Source: Micromonospora sp. MP36
GTDB lineage: Bacteria; Actinomycetota; Actinomycetes; Mycobacteriales; Micromonosporaceae
Assembly (NCBI RefSeq): GCF_008119785.1
Contig: NZ_VSFA01000018.1
Location: forward strand, 1-64,000
Direction: 5' to 3'
Length of the DNA stretch: 64,000 nt
Shown here: positions 1 through 6,274 of the stretch, in pieces
Layout: every line of letters starts with the position of its first letter
How positions within the stretch are numbered: position 1 is the stretch's first letter
Translations under genes and position numbers: made by a program
The notes under the pieces: model-generated
What the model was told of the DNA's origin: nothing
What the model saw: only the letters and a program-made list of their open reading frames with translations
The model's database searches: none

Positions 1-289
1 GCTGCTCGCCCCGGTCGAACTGTCCATCTTCTGCTTCCGCTACCTGCCGCCGGCGGCCCGTGGCGGCTCGCGGTCGGAGGCCGTCGAGGAGGAACTCGAC
101 CGCCTCAACGAACGGATCATGCTGGCCCTGCAGCGGGCCGGCAGTTCGTACCTGTCCAACGCCACCATCAACGGTCGCTTCGCGTTGCGGGGCTGCGTGC
201 TCAACTACCGCACCACCCGTCGTGACATGCAGATCCTGCTCGACGACGTGCGCCGCGCCGCCGAGCAGGCCATGGCGGCGACGCGCTGA
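1..289 (+). CDS. PLP-dependent (group II) decarboxylase, C-terminal fragment at window edge
   Basis: Reading in frame from base 2 to the TGA at 287-289 gives the last 95 residues of a pyridoxal-phosphate-dependent amino acid decarboxylase (aromatic-L-amino-acid/glutamate decarboxylase fold type I). The end includes the conserved stretch SNATINGRFALRGCVLNYRT. The catalytic part lies upstream of the window. The fragment is nearly identical in protein and DNA to the C-terminus of the frameshifted copy on the minus strand at 31489-33046, so the two genes form an inverted pair about 31 kb apart. The substrate cannot be told from this piece. Nothing recognisable follows it before the MFS gene, which is convergent. 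Confidence 0.85.
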   Translation, partial: LLAPVELSIFCFRYLPPAARGGSRSEAVEEELDRLNERIMLALQRAGSSYLSNATINGRFALRGCVLNYRTTRRDMQILLDDVRRAAEQAMAATR

Positions 290-461
290 CCGGTGGATCA
301 GGAGTCGATGGGGTCGGGCCGAGGACCGCTGGGCCGGCAGGCGTCCGCCGGGTGGCTGGGGTGCCTTCCGGTCCAGCGTCGCCGTCGTACCGTTCACGCT
401 GGCCGACGAGGCGGGGGAGAGGGACCGGTGCCGCGGTGCGGCCGGGCCGTGCGTCCAGTCG

Positions 462-1754
462 TCAGCCCGGCTCGATCCGGTTCGCCCGGGAACGGCTCGT
501 CCCGGCGCTCAACAGGAGGATCCCGCAGGCTGCGGCACCGCCGAGCGGCGCGAGCAGGAAGCCGACCGTGAGCTCTCCCACCGCGTCCAGTAGCGCCCCA
601 CCTGCCGCCGCGCCGGCCGCGCTGCCGACGGAGAAGGCGGTCGCCGCCCACGCGAACGCCTCGGCCGCCGTGCCGGCGGGCGCGACCTCGTCGATCGCGA
701 CGAACGCCAGGGTGAGCAGCGGCGGCAGCGCGAGCCCGCTCAGCGCCATCAGCGCCATCATGACCGGCGGAACCGGGGTGAACAGCAGGGGCAGGTAGCC
801 CGCGGCGAAGACCCCGACCGCGCGGGGCAGGGTGGCGTGCTGGCGCAGCGCCGTGAAGCGGACATAGAGCAGGCCGCCGACCAGGGCCCCCGTCGCCTGG
901 GCGGCGAGCAGCCAACCCGTCCAGGATCGGCTGCCGACAGACTCGGCATACCCGGTCGCGGCGACCGTCACGCTGCCCACCGCCGTGCCGACCAGCAGCA
1001 GTGCGCCGAGGATCGGTCGGAACCGGCCGGCCCGTAGCGGACCGGCCCAGTGCCGTACCGCTGGCTCGCCCAGCCAGCGACGGACCGCGCCGGTGGTGGC
1101 GAACCACAGCGTGCCCACGGCCTGGAACAGCGCGGCCGCCGCCAGACCGCCGCGCGGGCCAGTGAGCGCGACGGCTGCGAGCGTGACCATCGGACCCAGG
1201 ATGAAGATCGCTTCTTGTACGGCGACGTCCAGCGTGTACGCGGCCTGTACCTGGTGCGGGGGCAGCAGATCGCGCCACAGCACCCGCAGGCACGACTCGA
1301 ACGGCGGCGCGCCGAGCCCGGCGAGCCCGGCGGCGAACACGGTCACCGGCAGGTTGACCTGCGCCGCGGTGAGCAGGAATCCGATCGTGGAAATGGCTGC
1401 CGCCAGCCACAACACCGGGGGCTGTCGCCATCGGTCCGCCATCCGGGCGAACATCGGCTGACCGACTGCGGTGCCGGCGGTGAATGCGCCGACCAGCACG
1501 CCCGCAACGGTGAGGGTCATCGTCTCGCGCGCGAAGATCAACAAAGCCAGCGGGGCGGCGCCGAGCGGGAGTCGGCCGAGCAGGCTGGCGGCGAGCACGC
1601 GGGCGGCCTGCTGCGCCCGCAGTACGGCCATCGCCGAGGGTTCGCTGGCGGTGGAGGTGGCCCCGGCATCGCTCGGCGCGGTGCCGCTCGACGGGTGCGC
1701 GACGGACAGGTCTCCGGCGGCCGGGGCGTCGTGGGTCTGATCGGGTATGGGCAT
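462..1754 (-). CDS. MFS transporter (probable exporter)
   Basis: The product is a 430-residue integral membrane protein of the major facilitator superfamily. About 45 polar N-terminal residues precede roughly a dozen hydrophobic segments. A short basic loop after the second helix (ARMADRWRQ) resembles the MFS loop 2-3 motif. The ATG at 1754 is preferred because GGAG lies nine bases upstream; a TTG 24 bases earlier would add eight residues. It lies 59 bp downstream of a 33-codon ORF in the same direction and may export that peptide or a small molecule. The substrate is unknown. The last helices end close to the stop, so the gene looks complete. Confidence 0.85.
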   Translation of the reverse strand: MPIPDQTHDAPAAGDLSVAHPSSGTAPSDAGATSTASEPSAMAVLRAQQAARVLAASLLGRLPLGAAPLALLIFARETMTLTVAGVLVGAFTAGTAVGQPMFARMADRWRQPPVLWLAAAISTIGFLLTAAQVNLPVTVFAAGLAGLGAPPFESCLRVLWRDLLPPHQVQAAYTLDVAVQEAIFILGPMVTLAAVALTGPRGGLAAAALFQAVGTLWFATTGAVRRWLGEPAVRHWAGPLRAGRFRPILGALLLVGTAVGSVTVAATGYAESVGSRSWTGWLLAAQATGALVGGLLYVRFTALRQHATLPRAVGVFAAGYLPLLFTPVPPVMMALMALSGLALPPLLTLAFVAIDEVAPAGTAAEAFAWAATAFSVGSAAGAAAGGALLDAVGELTVGFLLAPLGGAAACGILLLSAGTSRSRANRIEPG

Positions 1755-1813
1755 GACGGGGCGCTCCAAGAGTGGCAAAAAGCGGACCGGGCGAAGAGGG
1801 AAGGCCGCGCCGA

Positions 1814-1915
1814 TCAGGGAGCGAAGTCGGAGCGCTCGTAGTCGTTGCCGTAGAGCGGCAGATCGGGCGTGATCCAGCAGCCGTACGCTGCGGCGACGAC
1901 TTCGAGCAGGATCAC
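1814..1915 (-). CDS. Small peptide gene, 33 codons, apparently leaderless
   Basis: A GTG at 1915 opens a 33-codon frame ending in TGA at 1814-1816. The hydrophobic start (ILLEVVAAA) is followed by an aromatic and acidic region containing YGCWITPDLPLYGND and the end SDFAP. In-frame TAG at 1925-1927 limits the start. That same TAGACT (1922-1927) reads as a -10 box six bases before the GTG, which fits a leaderless mRNA, common in actinobacteria. No Shine-Dalgarno is seen. The MFS exporter gene follows in the same direction. I do not recognise a family. A RiPP precursor or a leader peptide are guesses; no modifying enzyme is adjacent. Confidence 0.45.
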   Translation of the reverse strand: MILLEVVAAAYGCWITPDLPLYGNDYERSDFAP

Positions 1916-1995
1916 GCCGACAGTCTACGCCCGGTCAGACCACCGAACGGCCCCGCCGGATGCCGCTGCGGCCCGCCGCGGCGGCGTCGTGGGGG

Positions 1996-3501
1996 TCAGC
2001 TCGCCGCGAGCAGCGCCAGGATGTTCTTCTCGGTGACGCTCGGGCCGGTCAACTGCCCGGCGACGGTGCCGTCGCGCAGCACCAGGACGCGGTCGCAGGA
2101 ACCGGCGAGTTCCTCCAGATCGGAGGAGATCAGCATGACCGCCAGCCCGTCCACCGCGAGATCGTCGATGAGTGCCTGCACCTCGGACTTGGTGCCGATG
2201 TCGATGCCGCGGGTCGGCTCGTCGAGCATCAGCACCCGGGGGTGAGTGGCGAGCCAGCGGGCCAGCAACACCTTCTGCTGGTTGCCGCCGGAGAGTTCCC
2301 CGACCGGCTGGTGCGGGCTGGTCGCCTTGATCCTCAGCCGGCGCGTGAAGGTCTCGACGATCCGGTCGAGGCGGGCCTCGGAGACGATGCCGGCACGGGA
2401 GAGTCGGGGGAGCGCGGCGAGCGCGATGTTGTCGCGGACCGACAGCGAGGCGATGATGCCCTCGGCCGCACGGTTCTGCGGCAGCAGACCCACGCCGGCG
2501 CGGACGGCGCCGGCGATCGAGCGCCGGCGCAGGCGGGTGCCGGAGACGGTCACCTGCCCGGCGTCCAGCGGGATGGCGCCGGCGATGGCCATGGCCGTCT
2601 CACTGCGGCCGGCGCCCAGCAACCCGCTGAGACCGACGACCTCGCCGGGCCGAAGGTTGATCGACACGCCACCGAGGACGTGGCGCCGGGTGAGGCCGGT
2701 GGCCTGCAGGATCGGCGGGTCGGCGGGCTCGGGGGCCACGCCTTCGGGGGCCGGCGCCGCGAGCGTCACCCGACGGCCGAGCATCAGCGACACGAGCCGC
2801 ATCCGGTCGAGGCCGGCGAGCGGGCCGGTGTGCACCAGCCGGCCGTCGCGCAGCACGGTGGCGCGGTCGCAGATCCGCTCGATCTCGGCGAGGCGGTGGC
2901 TGACGTAGACGATGGAGCGGCCCTGGGCGCGCAGCGCGTCGAGCCTGGTGAGCAGTTGGTCGACCTGATCGTCGTGCAGGCCGGCGGTGGGCTCGTCGAG
3001 GACGATCACCGAGGTGCCGATGGTGACCGCGCGGGCCACGGCGACCAGCTGCTGGATCCCGGCGTCGAACGATTCGAGGGGCCGCCGTACGTCGATCCGC
3101 AGGCCGCAGTCAGCCATGATGTCGCTGGCTCGGGTGTGCATCTCGGCGATGTTGATGAGGCCGAGCCGGCGGCGCGGTTCGCGGCCCAGGAACAGGTTCC
3201 GGGCGACGCTCATCTGTGGGACGAGGTTGGCCTCCTGGTGGACACCGCCGATCCCCGCGCGCTCGGCGTCGCGTGGCGAGGAGAACCGCACCGGCACGCC
3301 GTGCAGCCGCAGCACGCCGGCGTCCGGCCGGTCGATGCCGCAGAGCACCTTGATCAGGGTCGACTTGCCGGCGCCGTTCTCCCCGACGACGGCGTGCACC
3401 TCGCCCTGTCGCAGAGTGAACGAGACGTGGTCGAGGGCGCGCGTGCCGGGGAAGTCCCGGACCACGCCCGCGGCTTCGATCACGGTGCTGCTGCCTGCCA
3501 C
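1996..3501 (-). CDS. Sugar ABC transporter ATP-binding protein (double ATPase, YtfR/RbsA type), orphan
   Basis: The 501-residue protein has two fused ABC ATPase domains, as in RbsA/MglA/YtfR. The first has Walker A GENGAGKST (about residue 40) and Walker B VIVLDEPTAG. The second has the signature LSGGNQQK near residue 402 and LMLDEPTRGID. As usual for the family, Walker A of domain 2 is degenerate (GLLGAGRSE). It closely resembles the ATPase at 9925-11451. No binding protein or permease gene adjoins it: the upstream neighbour is a transposon gene only 12 bp away and downstream lies a peptide/MFS pair. It is probably the remnant of a second ytf-like operon. The GTG start has AGGAAG upstream, overlapping the tnpB stop. 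Confidence 0.9.
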   Translation of the reverse strand: MAGSSTVIEAAGVVRDFPGTRALDHVSFTLRQGEVHAVVGENGAGKSTLIKVLCGIDRPDAGVLRLHGVPVRFSSPRDAERAGIGGVHQEANLVPQMSVARNLFLGREPRRRLGLINIAEMHTRASDIMADCGLRIDVRRPLESFDAGIQQLVAVARAVTIGTSVIVLDEPTAGLHDDQVDQLLTRLDALRAQGRSIVYVSHRLAEIERICDRATVLRDGRLVHTGPLAGLDRMRLVSLMLGRRVTLAAPAPEGVAPEPADPPILQATGLTRRHVLGGVSINLRPGEVVGLSGLLGAGRSETAMAIAGAIPLDAGQVTVSGTRLRRRSIAGAVRAGVGLLPQNRAAEGIIASLSVRDNIALAALPRLSRAGIVSEARLDRIVETFTRRLRIKATSPHQPVGELSGGNQQKVLLARWLATHPRVLMLDEPTRGIDIGTKSEVQALIDDLAVDGLAVMLISSDLEELAGSCDRVLVLRDGTVAGQLTGPSVTEKNILALLAAS

Positions 3502-3513
3502 GGTGCCTGCTTC

Positions 3514-4932
3514 CTACTTCTTGCTCATTGCTGAGTGGTTCGGATGGTTCGCTCTCCGCTCAGCGGTGGCTGGGCTGGAGTCCTGGACCGGCAGTCTGGT
3601 CCGGTGGCGATCGGTCCGGTCCTGCAGGATCTGCTTCACCACATGGTGTGGGGTGTGCAGGGCGATGTCGGGGTCGCCGGCTCGGTGCAGGATGTTGATC
3701 GCGGCGTTCACGTCGGCTTGCCACACCACCCCGCACTGGGTGCAGTGAAACCGGTCGCCGCTGCGTCGGCCGAAGTCGCCGCAGTGGTGGCAGGTTTGTG
3801 AGGTGTAGGCGGCGTTGACGGGAACGAGCGCAGAACCTCTGCGCTCCGACACGCTTTTCAGCGCCTCGGCGGTGACTCCTTTGGTCCACGCGGCGAGACG
3901 CCGGTTGATGTTCTTGGGAAGCTTCTTACGTCCGGTGAAGCGTTTTGTGAGGTCCTCGGCGATCACCGTGTTCGCTTTGTCGACGACCTCGTGCACGGCG
4001 GTGAAGATCTCCGTACGCACCCGCGCCCGGTGCCGGGCGGCCTGCCGGTCCCGCTTCACCGTGCCGAGGTTGTTGGCCTTGATCCGGTGCGCTTTCGCGT
4101 GGTCACCGCGGAGCGCGGCGGTGTTGGCGATCGAGCGCAGCTTCGCCCGCCGCCGGTTGCGTTCCTTCAACCGATCCGACTCATTGGACAGCAGCACGCC
4201 AAGCTGTTCACCGTGGGGCTGGCCGTCGGAGTCGGTGAGGGCTTCGGTGTAGCCCTTGTCCACGCCGATCGTCGCCTCGCCGCACGGCCGCTGCGACGAC
4301 CGCATCCCCGACGCGTCGATCTGGTAGGGCACCTCGACCCGCCCGCCGCGCAGGATCAGCCGCAGCGTCCCGGTCGGGGCGACCGTCGTGGACAGCGGGA
4401 TTCGGACCATCCGCCGGGGTTCGAGACCGGGAACCGCCAGCCACAACCGGCCGCGCCCGTCGACGATCGTGTTGTAGTTGTCGGCGCGTACCACGATCTG
4501 ATGGTGGGTATGGTTGTGGCCTCGCTTCCAGTGCTTGCGCATCTGCCGAGCGAGGAACGGATCGTCGGCCCATTGGTTGGCCTTTAGCGCGGTGAGCATT
4601 CGCTTGCGTTCGGCCGGATCGCTCGTGCGTCGGCTGATCGCCCGCCGGACGTCGACCTTGGCCGCCTCCAGGTTCGCGGCGATGTCGGCCATGGCGTCGC
4701 GGACGGTTTCCTTCCACGCATTCGCCAACACACCAAACCGGGCGTGTGTGCCGTCGGCCAGCCACCGGTCGCGCACCTGCCGGTCCCTCAACCCGGACCC
4801 GACGCCCTTGATCGAGCCGTAGCGCTGCCACACCTCGCTGCGCACCCGGCCCAAACAGCGGGCCTGCTCCGCCAGGGCGGCGTACTTACCTGGGTTGAGT
4901 CGGGCCGAGCAGGCGATGCGTGTGACCTTCAC
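3514..4932 (-). CDS. tnpB: TnpB, RNA-guided nuclease of an IS607-type element
   Basis: The 472-residue protein is an OrfB/TnpB with a complete RuvC active site: Asp225 (GVDKGYTE), Glu326 (VIAEDLT) and Asp407 (ADVNAAIN). The zinc ribbon lies between the last two, with Cys381, Cys384, Cys397 and Cys400. TnpB proteins are omega-RNA-guided DNA nucleases that help the element persist. The GTG start overlaps the TGA of the tnpA remnant (GTGA), the usual translational coupling. About 65 residues follow Asp407, and the stop is only 12 bp before the ATPase gene, so little room remains for a 3' element end. The omega-RNA, if present, would have to overlap the end of this gene. Confidence 0.92.
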   Translation of the reverse strand: MKVTRIACSARLNPGKYAALAEQARCLGRVRSEVWQRYGSIKGVGSGLRDRQVRDRWLADGTHARFGVLANAWKETVRDAMADIAANLEAAKVDVRRAISRRTSDPAERKRMLTALKANQWADDPFLARQMRKHWKRGHNHTHHQIVVRADNYNTIVDGRGRLWLAVPGLEPRRMVRIPLSTTVAPTGTLRLILRGGRVEVPYQIDASGMRSSQRPCGEATIGVDKGYTEALTDSDGQPHGEQLGVLLSNESDRLKERNRRRAKLRSIANTAALRGDHAKAHRIKANNLGTVKRDRQAARHRARVRTEIFTAVHEVVDKANTVIAEDLTKRFTGRKKLPKNINRRLAAWTKGVTAEALKSVSERRGSALVPVNAAYTSQTCHHCGDFGRRSGDRFHCTQCGVVWQADVNAAINILHRAGDPDIALHTPHHVVKQILQDRTDRHRTRLPVQDSSPATAERRANHPNHSAMSKK

Positions 4933-5060
4933 CGGTCACTCTCCATGGTCAGGTCCGCCCCTTGGAGTTCCTTTTCGTAGCGTCGGAGACCGCTCAGCTG
5001 GCCAGCGAAGGTGCTCAGCGAGCGGCCCACCCACTTGGCAAACTCGCCGATCTGGTACAC
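4929..5060 (-). pseudogene. tnpA: IS607-type serine recombinase tnpA, internally deleted remnant
   Basis: A 43-codon frame begins VYQIGEFAKWVGRS, which matches the MerR-like helix-turn-helix start typical of IS607 TnpA. It runs without a stop into a tail (FAGQLSGLRRYEKELQGADL) that looks like the C-terminal helix of such recombinases, and ends in a TGA overlapping the tnpB start. The serine-recombinase catalytic domain (roughly 150 codons in the family) is missing, so the gene appears to carry an in-frame internal deletion. An upstream GTG at 5069 would add three codons. Assignment of the head is firm; assignment of the tail to TnpA is inference. The element could move only with TnpA supplied in trans. 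Confidence 0.7.
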
Positions 5061-5177
5061 GCTACCCACGACAGTCAATCGTCGACAGCTTTAGAACGGA
5101 AAGCAACCACCAGTCGCGGTGGCCGGCGAGCCGGCTGAGGCGAATGATTGCGCACGGCGGGTGGAAAGGTAAAGACG

Positions 5178-6014
5178 TCAGGGCCTGGCGACGTGCAGCC
5201 GGACGGCCCGGTTGGCCAGTTCGTCGAGCACGTCGCGGGGGGCGGCGTCGTCGGTCACGAGGTGGTCGATCTCGTCCGTGGGGACGGTCTGCACCATGGT
5301 GTCGACTCCGATCTTGGTGTGGTCGGCGAGCACGACGATCTCCTCGGCCGCCGCGGCGAGGGCCCGGTCGACGCTGGCGACCTGCATGTTCGGCGTGGAG
5401 ACGCCGCGTTCGGCGGTGAGGCCGTTGCCGGAGATGAAGGCCCGGCGGACCCGCAGACCGGCGAGTGAGCGCTCGGCGGCGCTGCCGACCAGCGCGAGGA
5501 TGGCACCGCGGAGCGTGCCGCCGGTGAGGACGACCTCGACCCGTGGCGCGTTGGCGAGCGCCTGAGCCACCAGCAGTGAGTTGGTCACGACGGCCAGCTC
5601 GGCGTGCCGGGTGAGCTGCTGTGCGAAGAGTTGGGTGGTGGTGCCGGCGCCGACGACGATGGCGTCGCCGTCCTCGACGAGCGAGGCGGCGAGTTCGGCG
5701 ATGGCGGCCTTCTCGGCGGCGGCGACCTGGGCCTTCTGGGCGTAGGTGGGTTCGCGGGACAGTGCGCCGGGCAGGGTGGCCAGCGCGCCGGGCAGGGTGG
5801 CGCCGCCGTGGTGGCGGTTGAGCAGTCCGTCGGCCTCCAGGATCCGCAGGTCACGTCGGACGGTGACCTCGGAGGACTGCACGGCCTGGGCGATGTCCCG
5901 CAGCGAGACCGCGCCGTTGGCGTGCATCAGTTCGAGGATGCGTTGCCGGCGTTCGGCGGCGAACATGGTCCGCCGGCCCTCGGTCGCCGTCCGGGAGTCG
6001 TCGCCAGGTGCCAC
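5178..6014 (-). CDS. DeoR-family transcriptional regulator
   Basis: The protein has an N-terminal DeoR helix-turn-helix (ERRQRILELM, SEVTVRRDLRILE) and a sugar-phosphate-sensing DeoRC domain with VVGAGTTT and LTGGTLRG. DeoR proteins usually repress sugar catabolic operons and respond to phosphorylated sugars. The GTG at 6014 is preceded by AGAGGA and gives 278 residues; the ATG at 5966 would give the more family-typical 262. It is divergent from the GH2/ABC operon and is probably its regulator, binding the TGATCG repeats between the genes. A tandem duplication of seven residues (ATLPGAL twice) lies just after the DNA-binding domain. Confidence 0.88.
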   Translation of the reverse strand: MAPGDDSRTATEGRRTMFAAERRQRILELMHANGAVSLRDIAQAVQSSEVTVRRDLRILEADGLLNRHHGGATLPGALATLPGALSREPTYAQKAQVAAAEKAAIAELAASLVEDGDAIVVGAGTTTQLFAQQLTRHAELAVVTNSLLVAQALANAPRVEVVLTGGTLRGAILALVGSAAERSLAGLRVRRAFISGNGLTAERGVSTPNMQVASVDRALAAAAEEIVVLADHTKIGVDTMVQTVPTDEIDHLVTDDAAPRDVLDELANRAVRLHVARP

Positions 6015-6029
6015 GTTGTCCTCTCTTCG

Positions 6030-6119
6030 TGATCGGGCCAGCCTGGTTCTGATCGTACTCTGCACCCCTCTCGCACCTGGTGAGAGCGCTCCCGGATCGT
6101 TTCTGATCGGATCTGATCG
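6030..6119. promoter_or_regulatory. Operator array: four TGATCG repeats between divergent genes
   Basis: TGATCG occurs at 6030, 6050, 6104 and 6114, three times as part of TCTGATCG. Spacings of 20 and 10 bp put the copies on the same helix face. DeoR-family repressors commonly bind phased direct repeats, and the array lies between a deoR gene and the operon it probably controls. TAGTAT at 6122-6127 and TTGACT at 6127-6132 are possible core-promoter elements for the plus strand, but no well-spaced partner box is convincing. Confidence 0.5.
6082..6093. promoter_or_regulatory. LacI-type operator-like palindrome
   Basis: GAGAGCGCTCCC is a near-perfect palindrome around GAGCGCTC (6084-6091). It resembles the LacI/CebR-type operator TGGGAGCGCTCCCA found in actinomycetes. 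It sits inside the DeoR-type repeat array upstream of the GH2/ABC operon. A second sugar-responsive repressor encoded elsewhere might use it. Confidence 0.4.
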
Positions 6120-6274
6120 AATAGTATTGACTTGAGATCGTGACGATGATTGATTGTTTCCCAACGATTTCAGGCAGGTCGCCACCCGGTCCGGCCGGCT
6201 CACCTCCGGCCCGGTGCCCGGGCGCTCCGGCTTGCCCTCTCACGCCCGAGTTCGTGAGAAAGGGGCCCTGAACG

